A stretch of 64,000 bases of DNA, from NCBI RefSeq assembly GCF_014697075.1, contig NZ_JACJRE010000024.1, forward strand, positions 48,791 through 112,790. Direction: 5' to 3'. This document shows positions 9,454 through 18,693 of this stretch, in pieces; position 1 is the first letter of the stretch, and each line of letters begins with the position of its first letter. This stretch comes from Tolypothrix sp. FACHB-123. GTDB taxonomy: Bacteria; Cyanobacteriota; Cyanobacteriia; Cyanobacteriales; Nostocaceae. Made by a program: the position numbers and the translations under genes. The notes below the pieces were generated by a model that was given only the letters and a program-made list of their open reading frames with translations, made no database searches and had not been told where the DNA came from.

Positions 9454-10965
9454 ATGTTCAGGCAAAGGTGGCTGACTGGTTTAGGAATAACGCTAATATT
9501 TTTACCATTCGCTAGCGTTTATATAGGAGAAAAATATCTTAATATTTCTTTGTTAGCTACTGCAACAGCAGTTAAGATACCAAAAATTACAAGTAAGTTA
9601 ACAAATATTAATCAAAATTTCCTGCTGAATTACAAGCAAAAAAACTTACTTGCACAAAATAATTCTAATATTCAACGCCAATATCGCACAGCATTGGTCA
9701 TCGGTAATTCTAATTATAAATTAGCGACAGAATTAAACAACCCTATCAATGATGCAAACGCGATCGCTAACTCCCTACGCCAATTAGGCTTTGATGTCAC
9801 ACTGCTCAAGGATGCAGATTTGCGACAAATGGAACAGTCTATTGAAGATTTTAATCGCAAGTTGCGTCAGGGGGGAACAGGACTATTTTACTTTGCTGGA
9901 CATGGAACCCAAGTAGATGGCGAAAATTATTTAATTCCTATAGATGCGCGTTTAGAACGAGAACAGGATGTGCGATATGAAACTTTACCTTTGGGCAAAG
10001 TTCTTAATATTATGGAAGATGCAGCTAATGATGTAAATATTATTATTTTAGATGCTTGTCGTAATAATCCCTTTGGCAGAAAATGGCGTTCTGTTTCAGG
10101 AGGTTTAGCCGCACCAACGCAAAGTGTTAAAGGTACTTTAATTGCTTATGCAACTTCGCCGGGTAAAGTTGCTTTAGATGGCAAAGGTAATAATAGTCCT
10201 TATACTACAGCTTTATTGCGCCACATTAAAACTCCTAATTTAGATGTGGAGCAAATGTTTAAGCAAGTACGTGCAGATGTGGTACAAGAAACCAAAGGTA
10301 AACAAACACCTTGGGAATCTTCCTCACTTATTGGTCAATTTGCTTTCAATTTCAAATCTAATGATAGTAGTAATTCTAGTAATAATGTAGCTACTACAGT
10401 CACTCAACCATCACCAATTCCTTCACCAATTCCTTCACCAATTCCTTCACCAATTCCTTCAGTTACACCAGCAGTTACTAAACCCTTACCAACTCCATCA
10501 CCAGTTAACTCGCAAAAAATCACATATTTTACCCAACCTCCACGTTTAGTAAAAACTTCGACTAGCTACAATCGAGTCAATGAAGCAGCCGCAGTTTACT
10601 ACTTTACAATTAACTTACCTGATAATTCTGGTGAGCCATTGGCAAAAATTACGATTCAACAACGACAAAGTGTAGAATCTATTCGCTTTAACCTAGATAA
10701 GAGTTTTGCCTATGAAGGTACATATTCGCGAGAAGGACAGAAGTTTGCCTTAAAAGATATTAACAGCGATCAAAAAACGCAAACTGTAACCCTAACTTTT
10801 AATCCCCCAATATCACCTGGTAAAGATATTACCATTGCTTTAAAACCAACACAAAATCCTCAAATTAGCGGGGTTTATCTTTTTGGGGTGACAGCATTTC
10901 CCCCAGGGGAGAAACCCCACGGACAGTTTCTCGGTTTTGGGAGATTACAAATTTATCCTATCTAG
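9454..10965 (+). CDS. Caspase-like (peptidase C14) protein fused to DUF2808
   Basis: The 503-residue product starts with a hydrophobic segment (about residues 8-25), probably a signal anchor. A caspase/metacaspase p20-type domain follows: ALVIGNSNYK, catalytic His150 in YFAGHGTQ and catalytic Cys202 in ILDACRNN. It is the catalytically complete orthocaspase type. A Pro-Ser linker with four Ser-Pro-Ile-Pro units (about residues 315-335) leads to a C-terminal beta-rich domain that matches DUF2808: YYFTINLPDNSGEPLAKI near its start and VYLFGVTAFPPGEK near its end. DUF2808 normally occurs as a separate secreted protein, so the fusion suggests an exported or periplasmic protease with a surface-binding domain. 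Cyanobacterial orthocaspases generally cut after basic residues; the substrate here is unknown. Confidence 0.88.
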   Translation: MFRQRWLTGLGITLIFLPFASVYIGEKYLNISLLATATAVKIPKITSKLTNINQNFLLNYKQKNLLAQNNSNIQRQYRTALVIGNSNYKLATELNNPINDANAIANSLRQLGFDVTLLKDADLRQMEQSIEDFNRKLRQGGTGLFYFAGHGTQVDGENYLIPIDARLEREQDVRYETLPLGKVLNIMEDAANDVNIIILDACRNNPFGRKWRSVSGGLAAPTQSVKGTLIAYATSPGKVALDGKGNNSPYTTALLRHIKTPNLDVEQMFKQVRADVVQETKGKQTPWESSSLIGQFAFNFKSNDSSNSSNNVATTVTQPSPIPSPIPSPIPSPIPSVTPAVTKPLPTPSPVNSQKITYFTQPPRLVKTSTSYNRVNEAAAVYYFTINLPDNSGEPLAKITIQQRQSVESIRFNLDKSFAYEGTYSREGQKFALKDINSDQKTQTVTLTFNPPISPGKDITIALKPTQNPQISGVYLFGVTAFPPGEKPHGQFLGFGRLQIYPI

Positions 10966-10968
10966 TTT

Positions 10969-11000
10969 AATTCGTAATTCGTAATTCGTAATTCGTAATT
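10969..11000. repeat. Heptanucleotide repeat AATTCGT x 4
   Basis: Four consecutive AATTCGT units directly after the caspase-like gene and before the 3' end of the converging kinase gene. Confidence 0.9.
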
Positions 11001-11032
11001 AATAGAGGGGAATGATATTTTCAAGAGATTCA

Positions 11033-12391
11033 TTAAAGTAAAGGTAATAAGATTTCAAATTCTGTACCTTTACCAAGTTGCGATCGCAAATTTAATTTAC
11101 CACCATGTTTAGCAGTAATAATGCGATAACTAACAGCTAAACTAGTTGCCTTATCAACCCTTTTTTCTGTAGAAAAAGATTCAATAATTTGCTGTTGTAA
11201 ATCTAAAGACATACCAAGTCCATTGTCAGCAATACAAATACAAACCCAGCGAGAATCAGGCGCTTGTTCTTTAACTGCTACTTGAGAAATAATTTTGGTA
11301 GTAATTTCAATACGCGGTTTTTCTTTAAAATTGGCATTTTCTGGATGTAATTGATGGCGTACAACTTCATTCAACAAATTATCTATAGATTCTGTAAACA
11401 AATTCATGAAAACTTGGCTAAGTTGCCCCATAAAGCAATAAACTGGTGGCAAGTGACCATAGTTTTTAACTATTTCAATTTCTCCTTGAATCCGGCTGTT
11501 AATTAACAAGACAATACTATCTAAACAAGCGTGTAAATCTCCTGGTTTAGGATAAACCTCATCAATATGACAGAAATTTTGTAAACTAGTGACGAGTTTT
11601 TTTAATCTTTCCGCACCAGTCCGGATACTAGCTAGTGCTTTTGATAAATCTTCTTCTAAAAAATCAAATTCAATTTCTTCTTTGAAATTACTAATGTAAT
11701 TGGAAGTAGGAGATAACTCTCGATCGTAAGCGGCTATGAGTTTGAGTAAATCCTGACTATAGCTAGAGACATAAGTTAAGTTACCCCAAATAAAACTCAC
11801 AGGGTCTAAAATTTCGTGGGCGACTCCATCTACCAATCGTCCCAAACTCGCCATTTTATCATTTTGGATCATTTGGGTTTGGCTGCGTTCATAGCGTACT
11901 TGCGTTTCAATACCGCGAATTTGCCAAGATACAAGATTTAGTTCCGAGATATCTAACAACTTATAACTATCAGGTGCAGTTTCTACCACCACAGGTTCAG
12001 CGACAAGTTCCGGCGATCGCCTCAACGTCAGTTGCATCGCTGTTAAAATTGGTGTTGTCTCCGGCAACTGCAAAATAGGTATTTTGACATAGCTGTAAAG
12101 CATCGCCAGCGGTTCCCGGAAAAATAATTCCTTTCCATAGGGACGAATCCAAAATTCCAGCAATCGCCGCCGTGAAATCATCCCGATAAATTTCCCCTGT
12201 TCTCGTAAAATTGCACCAGGGAGCAAAGGGTATTTTTCAAAAATCCGTGCAACTTCCATCGCTGTACAGCTAAGTTCCACTTGAAAGTCGTACATTGACA
12301 GTTCTTGGAGAGTTGACTCTAAACCGAGATCGCGATCGCTACCCTGAGATAAAACTGGTGGTGATATTTGGTAACTGAAATCTTGTGACAC
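11033..12391 (-). CDS. CBS-domain histidine-kinase-like protein with eroded ATP-binding motifs
   Basis: The 452-residue product begins at GTG 12391. Residues 30-150 look like a pair of CBS-type segments (PLLPGAILREQGKFIGMISR and a later EPVVVE repeat). A dimerisation/H-box region follows with GVAHEILDPVSF, keeping the phosphoacceptor histidine and following glutamate. In the catalytic domain the G1 box is present (IADNGLGM). The N-box reads NLFTESIDNL, where the second conserved Asn is Glu, and the G2 region reads KATSLAVSY in place of the usual GTGLGLSIS, so its glycines are lost. The C-terminal GTEFEILLPL is normal. It may be a pseudokinase or phosphotransfer partner. There are no transmembrane segments. 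It converges with the caspase-like gene. Confidence 0.85.
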   Translation of the reverse strand: MSQDFSYQISPPVLSQGSDRDLGLESTLQELSMYDFQVELSCTAMEVARIFEKYPLLPGAILREQGKFIGMISRRRLLEFWIRPYGKELFFREPLAMLYSYVKIPILQLPETTPILTAMQLTLRRSPELVAEPVVVETAPDSYKLLDISELNLVSWQIRGIETQVRYERSQTQMIQNDKMASLGRLVDGVAHEILDPVSFIWGNLTYVSSYSQDLLKLIAAYDRELSPTSNYISNFKEEIEFDFLEEDLSKALASIRTGAERLKKLVTSLQNFCHIDEVYPKPGDLHACLDSIVLLINSRIQGEIEIVKNYGHLPPVYCFMGQLSQVFMNLFTESIDNLLNEVVRHQLHPENANFKEKPRIEITTKIISQVAVKEQAPDSRWVCICIADNGLGMSLDLQQQIIESFSTEKRVDKATSLAVSYRIITAKHGGKLNLRSQLGKGTEFEILLPLL

Positions 12392-12898
12392 TGGAAACTC
12401 GGAAATTGTATAAAAACTAGCAACTGATAAGTTATCATTTTAGCCCCTGCTCATCTTAGTTCAATACCTAGCTTGAGCTATCGATTATCAACGCTAGGGA
12501 ACCTATAATGTTAAATCTTTGCCTAATAGCTAGATTTAGTCATAAAAATTGCCATAAACCCACACTCTTGGAGATCGCCGACTGCTCAAATTTCCCAATG
12601 TTTAAAAACTGTGAACTAAATCGGATTCTTATAGTACAGTAGGTGGTTACCCTAAATAATTGGAACCATTTATCAACTTCGATATTCTTAAGAATGGTAA
12701 TAGTCAGTAAATTCACTCAAGTAAACATAACTATATTTGAGTATCTATGGATTTCTTGTGTGGAAGCGCTAATATAAATCCCATATCTAGTTTTGGTCAA
12801 AATGAGCTTAAATTATCCTTATCTGCTTTTGATCCCCATTCCGATAAAATGACTAGGCATAACTTAAAAACTCCAAACCGCTTTTGACTGCGACACTC
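12392..12898. other. Gene-free interval between divergent genes
   Basis: About 500 bp with the promoters of the kinase-like gene (minus) and the permease gene (plus). No repeats of note, no tRNA shape and no significant open frame were seen. Confidence 0.4.
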
Positions 12899-13954
12899 AT
12901 GAATCAACTGAACAATGGTTTTACGATATTTCTAAGTCTGCTAGTCGAGGCGATGCCTTTCTTGCTTCTAGGAGTGTTATTCTCCAGCGTGCTGCTGTTT
13001 TTTGTAGATGAGCGCAAACTGGTAGAAAAAATGCCCAGAAATCCATTACTAGGAGCTTTGGTTGGTAGCACAATCGGCTTTTTGTTTCCGGTGTGTGAGT
13101 GCGGTAATGTGCCGGTAGCACGGCGCTTACTGATGCAGGGAGTACCCACACCAGTAGCAATTGGTTTTTTGCTAGCAGCACCAACAATTAATCCAATTGT
13201 CATTTGGTCAACTTGGTCAGCATTTCGCGATCAGCCGGAAATAGTGGTATTGCGCGTCATCTTTTCTTTAGCGATCGCCACAATTATCGGTTACATATTC
13301 AGCTTTCAAAAAGACTTGAGTCCGATTGTTCAACCAGCGATCGCCCGTTACCTCAAGTTTAATCCGCCAGCGCCGCCAGAAACCACAAGCCGGGGGCGAC
13401 GTTCGCCAACACAACAGAACAGCAAAAATTCTGGTTTATTGAAATCTGGAACTTATATCCTCGGTGGCAGATCCGGTATCACCACCAGAATCGATAATAA
13501 TTTAATCCCCACAACCGCCCCATCATCTCCTAGCCAAAAACCCCTACCCGATAAATTACGGTTGTTATTAGATAACCTCGTCCAGGAATTACGGGAATTA
13601 GGCGCAGTCATGGTTATAGGAAGTGCGATCGCCGCAGCTATCCAAGTACTAGCACCCAGAGAATTAATTTTAAGTCTAGGCGCAGGCCCCATTAGCTCAA
13701 TTGTCGCCATGCTGGTATTAGCAGCAGTAGTATCAATCTGTTCAACAGTTGATTCATTTTTTGCCCTATCTTTTGCTTCTACTTTTACCAGCGGTTCCTT
13801 GTTAGCTTTCCTCGTCTTTGGCCCCATGATTGACATCAAAGGTGTAGGTTTGATGTTATCAATTTTCAAACCTAAGGCTTTATTTTATTTATTCGCTTTA
13901 GCTGCATTATTAGCTTTCTTATTCACCCTGTTTTTGAATTTGCACATCATGTAA
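12899..13954 (+). CDS. Permease of the DUF318/UPF0718 (ArsP-like) family
   Basis: About 351 residues from ATG 12899; a TTG at 12884 is in frame but less likely. Two bundles of hydrophobic helices (about residues 8-145 and 235-350) are joined by a hydrophilic, poorly conserved linker of some 85 residues. The motif FPVCECGNVPVARRLL in the first half and ICSTVDSFFALSFAS in the second are characteristic of this permease family (PF03773). Family members export methylated arsenic or are tied to metal homeostasis. The Bacillus pair YcgR/YcgQ has the same arrangement, and here too a TIGR03943 protein follows at 14239. The substrate is inferred only; a metal-linked role is the best guess. Confidence 0.88.
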   Translation: MNQLNNGFTIFLSLLVEAMPFLLLGVLFSSVLLFFVDERKLVEKMPRNPLLGALVGSTIGFLFPVCECGNVPVARRLLMQGVPTPVAIGFLLAAPTINPIVIWSTWSAFRDQPEIVVLRVIFSLAIATIIGYIFSFQKDLSPIVQPAIARYLKFNPPAPPETTSRGRRSPTQQNSKNSGLLKSGTYILGGRSGITTRIDNNLIPTTAPSSPSQKPLPDKLRLLLDNLVQELRELGAVMVIGSAIAAAIQVLAPRELILSLGAGPISSIVAMLVLAAVVSICSTVDSFFALSFASTFTSGSLLAFLVFGPMIDIKGVGLMLSIFKPKALFYLFALAALLAFLFTLFLNLHIM

Positions 13955-13959
13955 ATCAA

Positions 13960-14235
13960 TTAGTCATTAGTCATTGGTCATTGGTCATTGGTCATTAGTC
14001 AATATTCCAATAATCAAGTACAAATTGTGAGCGGAATATTTAGTCATACAAGCAAAGCATTATGGCTCAAGCATCATCAATTTTTAGGACAACTGACAAC
14101 ACCTCTTGTAGCTCTGGGTGCATCGCTGAGAACTGACAACTGACCCTTACGAGTTCGGCAGTTGCTACAAGTCGGGGAACCCGCCCAACACACTGCCTCA
14201 CAACTGACAACTGACAATTGATAATTGACTCTTTA
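13960..14235. repeat. STRR-rich spacer with dispersed GGCAGTTGC element
   Basis: Several copies of GTCATTAGTCATTGG lie at 13960-14000 and ACAACTG heptamers at about 14087-14100, 14128-14143 and 14201-14217. Embedded at about 14156-14200 is a palindromic element that begins GGCAGTTGCTACAAG and ends CACACTGCCTC. Two related copies occur at about 34890-34935 and 54280-54357. The spacer separates the permease from its presumed partner gene. Confidence 0.8.
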
Positions 14236-14238
14236 CCC

Positions 14239-15012
14239 ATGAAATCTAAACCTAAATCTAAACTTAGCAATCCCTTAGCACCTTGGCTAGATGTTATCGC
14301 TATTACAGCTTGGGGAATTTTAATCTTAAAATACTGGGTCACAGGCAAGCTAAATTTGTTAATTCATCCCGATTATTTTGGATTAGCAATTGCTGGTGGT
14401 ATAGGCTTGCTAATTATCGGTTTTTTCAAAGCCAAGCAAGTTTGGCGACAGCGCCGCCAAGATAATAATGTCAGCAACCCGATGCATATTAATGTATTTC
14501 CGCCTGGCTGGGGTGCGACTTTGTTATTAATTACGGCGATTTTAGGTTTTATGATTACACCGCAAGTTTTCGCCAGTGATAAAGCACTCCAGCGTGGTGT
14601 CACCATTGATTCCTTGGGAAGTTCGCGCCTCAAACCCCAAGCATTTCGCACTACAGTTCGTCCAGAAGAGCGATCGCTTGTAGACTGGGTACGCACCCTG
14701 AATGTCTATCCCGAACCAGACTCATATACAGGACAAAAAGTCAAGGTGCAGGGATTTGTTATCCAACCCCCAGAGTTAGGAAAAGAATATATTTTCTTAG
14801 CTAGATTCGTTTTAAGTTGTTGTGCTGCGGATGCTTATCCTGTAGGCTTACCCGTCAAACTCCAAGCCGAACAAGAACGCTATGCAGCAGATACTTGGCT
14901 AGAAATCGAAGGACAAATGATCACAGAAACCCTTTCTGGAAAACGCCAACTCACCATCGCCGCTAGTTCCTTGAAAAAGATTCCCCAACCCAAAAATCCC
15001 TATGACTATTAG
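14239..15012 (+). CDS. TIGR03943 family membrane protein, partner of the permease
   Basis: 257 residues from ATG 14239; the upstream TTG at 14218 lies inside a repeat. Three hydrophobic segments are visible (about residues 15-33, 44-62 and 93-110), followed by an exported beta-rich domain. The signature ARFVLSCCAADAYPVGL and the G-x-V-x-x-P region fit TIGR03943 (DUF1980, YcgQ-like), a membrane-bound subunit usually encoded next to a DUF318 permease. The 280-bp repeat-filled gap from the permease is long for an operon but the pairing is conserved in many bacteria. The paired cysteines may bind a metal. The transported substrate is not known. Confidence 0.88.
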   Translation: MKSKPKSKLSNPLAPWLDVIAITAWGILILKYWVTGKLNLLIHPDYFGLAIAGGIGLLIIGFFKAKQVWRQRRQDNNVSNPMHINVFPPGWGATLLLITAILGFMITPQVFASDKALQRGVTIDSLGSSRLKPQAFRTTVRPEERSLVDWVRTLNVYPEPDSYTGQKVKVQGFVIQPPELGKEYIFLARFVLSCCAADAYPVGLPVKLQAEQERYAADTWLEIEGQMITETLSGKRQLTIAASSLKKIPQPKNPYDY

Positions 15013-15092
15013 TCAGTGCTCATTAGTCATTAGTCATTAGTTTTCAACACAGGATATAGGACAACTGACAACTAACAACTGACACCTAACAG

Positions 15093-16586
15093 ATGACTAA
15101 TTCTAAATCATTTATTCAACCAATAGATCGAGTAGCGATCGCCTTTATGCTGGTGCTGAGTTTACTAATTGGTTTACTCATCTGGCATGGTGATGGCGTC
15201 AAATCGCGAGTCCGCAACTTTACCTGGGAAAATCAGCAAATAGGCTCGGAAGATTTATCCTTTTCCTTGACTTTTAGTCGGCCAATGGAACCGACAAGTG
15301 TAGAAGAAAACTTAAAAATCGATCCGCCCCTAGCAGGAAAAATCAGTTGGGCAGGGCGACGCATGGTATATACACTTTTGACCCCAGCGCCCTATGGTAC
15401 TAATTATAAAGTCCAGTTAGAGACAGCCACAGATAAATTTTCCCAAAAAGAAGGTAAAAAGGGAGGAATACAGCCCTTTACAGGTAACTTTCGGACACGC
15501 GATCGCGCTATCCTTTATATAGGAGTCAATCCAGAAGAAAAAGGGCGGTTAATTCTCTATAACTTAACCCAAGAACAAAAAAAGATACTGACTCCCAAAG
15601 ATTTAATTGTTATGGACTTTGAGCCATTTCCCGATGGCGATAAAATTGTCTTTTCAGCTCGCACTAATACAAATCCAGACTTACTTTCGTCTCAGTTATA
15701 CACAGTTACCACAGGTATTTCTAATAACCCTGATAAAAAAGCCCAACCACCAGGTAAAGTTGACCTAATTTTAGATAGTAAAGAATACCAAAACCTGAAA
15801 TTTGACTTATCCCCAGATGGAAAAACCATAGTCATTCAGCGCGGCAAAAGATCCAATCCTGGCGAATTTGGGCTGTGGATAATGTCACCAACTAGCGACA
15901 AACCTGGAGAACAACCCACTGCTAAACCCCTAAAAAGCCAGCCTGGGGGAGACTTTATGATTACACCAGACAGTAAAGCTGTAGCCATTGCTCAAGGACA
16001 GGGGGCAGCAATTGTCTCTCTAGAGGGAGATACTAACAAACCTTTAGACTTTCTACCACAGTTTGGTTTAGTCCAAGCTTTCTCGAAAGACGGCGCGCAA
16101 GCAGCAATGGTAAAATTTAATACAGATTACACGCGAGATTTATTTTTAGTCACCAACCAAGGCGTTCAAAAACCCTTGTTAAAAACCACCGGATCAATTC
16201 TTAACTGTCAATTCGATCCAGCTTCGCCTACCCTTTACTGTTTGCTAACCCAGTTAGTCTCTAAAGAAGAATATATAGAACAGCCTTATTTAGTCGCAAT
16301 TGATCTAAAAACAGCACAACAAAAACCACTGTTACTATTGCCCATTGAACAGCGCAACGTCCAAATGAGCCTATCTCCAGATGGTTTAGGCTTATTATTT
16401 GACCAAGTAGTAGCCCAGCCACTTAATGCACCATCTGCCAATGTATTAAAAACTGACGATGGAGCGTCAATTAATAGTAGTAGCCTATGGTTAATGCCCT
16501 TACTGCCCATCGCTGACACCACTACTGCCCAAATTAAGCCAGAGAAGCTTCCCCTAGATGGATTTGCCCCTTATTGGTTACCGTAA
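15093..16586 (+). CDS. Membrane-anchored Ig-like / beta-propeller protein
   Basis: 497 residues. A single N-terminal transmembrane helix (about residues 13-32) anchors the protein, with the bulk outside the cytoplasm. Residues about 40-135 resemble a bacterial Ig-like (Big_5) domain: SFSLTFSRPMEPTSV, then PLAGKISW and PYGTNYKVQL. The remaining 350 residues contain repeated SPDGK-type turns (FPDGDKIVF, SPDGKTIVI, TPDSKAVAI, SPDGLGLLF), the pattern of TolB/WD40-like propeller blades. No enzyme motif is visible. It lies 80 bp after the TIGR03943 gene and may be co-transcribed with it. The function is unknown; binding or scaffolding in the periplasm is plausible. Confidence 0.8.
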   Translation: MTNSKSFIQPIDRVAIAFMLVLSLLIGLLIWHGDGVKSRVRNFTWENQQIGSEDLSFSLTFSRPMEPTSVEENLKIDPPLAGKISWAGRRMVYTLLTPAPYGTNYKVQLETATDKFSQKEGKKGGIQPFTGNFRTRDRAILYIGVNPEEKGRLILYNLTQEQKKILTPKDLIVMDFEPFPDGDKIVFSARTNTNPDLLSSQLYTVTTGISNNPDKKAQPPGKVDLILDSKEYQNLKFDLSPDGKTIVIQRGKRSNPGEFGLWIMSPTSDKPGEQPTAKPLKSQPGGDFMITPDSKAVAIAQGQGAAIVSLEGDTNKPLDFLPQFGLVQAFSKDGAQAAMVKFNTDYTRDLFLVTNQGVQKPLLKTTGSILNCQFDPASPTLYCLLTQLVSKEEYIEQPYLVAIDLKTAQQKPLLLLPIEQRNVQMSLSPDGLGLLFDQVVAQPLNAPSANVLKTDDGASINSSSLWLMPLLPIADTTTAQIKPEKLPLDGFAPYWLP

Positions 16587-17092
16587 GACAACAAGGACAA
16601 GGGAGACAAGGAAGACAATAAATAACTATTGACAACTGAGAACTGACAACTGACAACTGACAATTTGTCATACCACTTGCGTCTGAGGGTAGGGTGTTTG
16701 CTAAATTAGATACAGTGCTAACGCTTCCCTTGTGATGAGTTTCCGCCTATAACTGACTACTAATAACTATTTGATTAAAATCAAGCAAGAAAGCACCTAA
16801 AACCCGCATCTACGCTAGATTACGCCCTCATTCGCATATTGGCGGAGAATAACTTCATAATGTTATAACGTCATCAGTTATAGATGCAAAATGGGGAATA
16901 CTGAATCAATGATTAACTACTCATCCTGGAGGAGGGCTACCCTTGGTTTTTAGAGTGACTCTCCCCACGGCTCAAACCAGGGGCTTGTCAGGTTTCCCCG
17001 AGCTACTTGCGTCAAACCCGATTCGGACACTGTCGATAAGCAATGCTAACGCCAGCACTGCTGAACATTCTTAAGCAGGTGGGTCAAGAGTG
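16587..17092. other. Gene-free interval with STRRs and a possible structured leader or element end
   Basis: ACAACTG heptamers lie near 16630-16665. The last 190 bp (about 16915-17085) are G+C-richer and contain paired segments: GGAGGGCTACCC, GAGTGACTC, and CCCCACGG...CCAGGGGC followed by TTGTCAGG. The CCCCACGGCT-loop-AGGGGC hairpin recalls the ends of cyanobacterial IS200/IS605-type elements, but no transposase is present. It could equally be the 5' leader of the coiled-coil gene. Confidence 0.35.
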
Positions 17093-18628
17093 ATGAATGA
17101 AGCTGAACCCTCAAACAATGGGGCTTTTATTGAATCCTTAAATTCTGCTAATTCGCCACAAGTTGAGCAGGCGAGTTGTCCGTTTTATTCTGTTGTCCCG
17201 CATGAGAATGTGGTAATTCGGCAATTACCACTTCTTCAGCCAGCAAAAGACGAACAGCCCGAAATTCAAGTCCAGGATATCCCTGAAGATGCAACCAAGC
17301 AGGACTGGGTAGTTGAACCAGATTTAGACAAACAAGTATTGGTAGATTCTGAATTTCAGAAACTGCTGACATTGAATGAGGAATTGCGTTCTGCTAATGA
17401 TGGCTTGTATGAGCAGATAGAAAAGCTCCAAAATGACCTAGCTGCGTCAGATAAGGTGATACAGTGGCAAAAAAGACGAGCTAGCGTCACTGAGTCCATG
17501 CTTAACCAACAAACTCAGGAACTCACCGCAGCTCAAGAACAAATCAAATCTTTATTCCAAGAATTAGAAGCTGCTGTGCAAAACGTTCAGCGCCAAGAAC
17601 TTTGCATTGAAACATATAAAGCACAGCTACAAATTAGTCAACAACGTCTCGCCCAGTTAGAACGGGAATGTTCCCTGCTGCAAACTAACTACAGCGAACA
17701 ATCTCAGCAACTATTGCAATCAGAAAATTCCTGTCGCGAATTGCGTACCAGGCTGATGCGGCAACAACGCCAGACTCTACAATTTAAAGCAGCTCTGGAA
17801 AAATGTTTAGAAACTCCTGTTCCTGGTGATGATTCCTTAGATGATGCTGCAACTCCTAAGCGGGAGAAAATTACTAAGCAATCCAGATTTGCCAAAAAAG
17901 CTCGGTCTTTGTTCCCCAACGCGCAGCCAATTAAGCCTTGGTCAGCAGAAACAGATGCTTTGACTGATAATTTAGATAGTTCTTGGAGAGAATCAGCTTC
18001 AACTCCTGCTACTCCATCTTCCCCTTGGGATTGGTCAGACAAAGAAGAACAGCTAAAATCAGCAAAATCAGATATTTCTTTAAATTCATCACCTATCATT
18101 GATGATTCTTTAGCTACACCAGAAGTAGTTTCATATGTGGGAACTCCGAACATTGATGAGCAAATTGATAATCTCATGCAAATGTTCTTTAATGCCCAAC
18201 CTGCATCTTCATCTTCTGTGTCTAAAATGGACAAAGATTTAGACAGCAATCAAGCTGATGTATCTGTTTGGGATACTTCTGCAACTACGATTACGGATGA
18301 TGAATCAGAAGAAACTTTACCGGAAAGCAATACCCCTATTAGTTGGGTAGTAAATAACGCCACTGCATCAGCTAATCATTTACCGCTATCTCCGGCTGCG
18401 GCGATTGTACAAACAACCGAGCCAGCAGAAAATGAAGACTATTGGTCAGATATTTCCCAAGTTAATCAGGTGAATTTGTCTTTGTCAGATATAGCAGCAG
18501 ACGCATCTGGTAACTCTACTACCGACGATAAATCACCTTCACCAGTAGTTTATCCCAAACGTCCACCAAAGGGGCGCAAGTCTTTAGCGTCTGTAGAGTT
18601 ACCAAATTTCCGTCAGAATAAGAGTTAA
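17093..18628 (+). CDS. Conserved cyanobacterial coiled-coil protein
   Basis: About 511 residues from ATG 17093 (a GTG precedes it directly). Residues about 85-240 form a long coiled coil rich in Gln, Leu and Glu, with the stretch RQQRQTLQFKAALEKCLE at its end that I recognise as conserved in cyanobacterial hypothetical proteins. The flanks are acidic and disordered (Ser/Thr/Asp-rich, about residues 245-480). The C-terminal tail is basic (YPKRPPKGRKS). There is no signal peptide, membrane segment or enzyme motif. The architecture suggests a scaffold or cell-structure protein, by analogy with other cyanobacterial coiled-coil proteins; that is inference. No clear operon partner. Confidence 0.8.
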   Translation: MNEAEPSNNGAFIESLNSANSPQVEQASCPFYSVVPHENVVIRQLPLLQPAKDEQPEIQVQDIPEDATKQDWVVEPDLDKQVLVDSEFQKLLTLNEELRSANDGLYEQIEKLQNDLAASDKVIQWQKRRASVTESMLNQQTQELTAAQEQIKSLFQELEAAVQNVQRQELCIETYKAQLQISQQRLAQLERECSLLQTNYSEQSQQLLQSENSCRELRTRLMRQQRQTLQFKAALEKCLETPVPGDDSLDDAATPKREKITKQSRFAKKARSLFPNAQPIKPWSAETDALTDNLDSSWRESASTPATPSSPWDWSDKEEQLKSAKSDISLNSSPIIDDSLATPEVVSYVGTPNIDEQIDNLMQMFFNAQPASSSSVSKMDKDLDSNQADVSVWDTSATTITDDESEETLPESNTPISWVVNNATASANHLPLSPAAAIVQTTEPAENEDYWSDISQVNQVNLSLSDIAADASGNSTTDDKSPSPVVYPKRPPKGRKSLASVELPNFRQNKS

Positions 18629-18693
18629 CAGCCAACAGTCATTAGTCATTAGTCATTAGTAAAAACAACTGACAACTGACAACTGACAACTGA

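Noticed and set aside
13453-13869. Minus-strand frame (138 codons) opposite the permease gene
   Set aside because: Antisense to a clear membrane protein; translation lacks any coherent pattern.
17704-18249. Long minus-strand frame (181 codons) opposite the coiled-coil gene
   Set aside because: Shadow of the acidic, Ser-rich coding sequence on the plus strand; its Ser/Cys-rich translation has no protein character.
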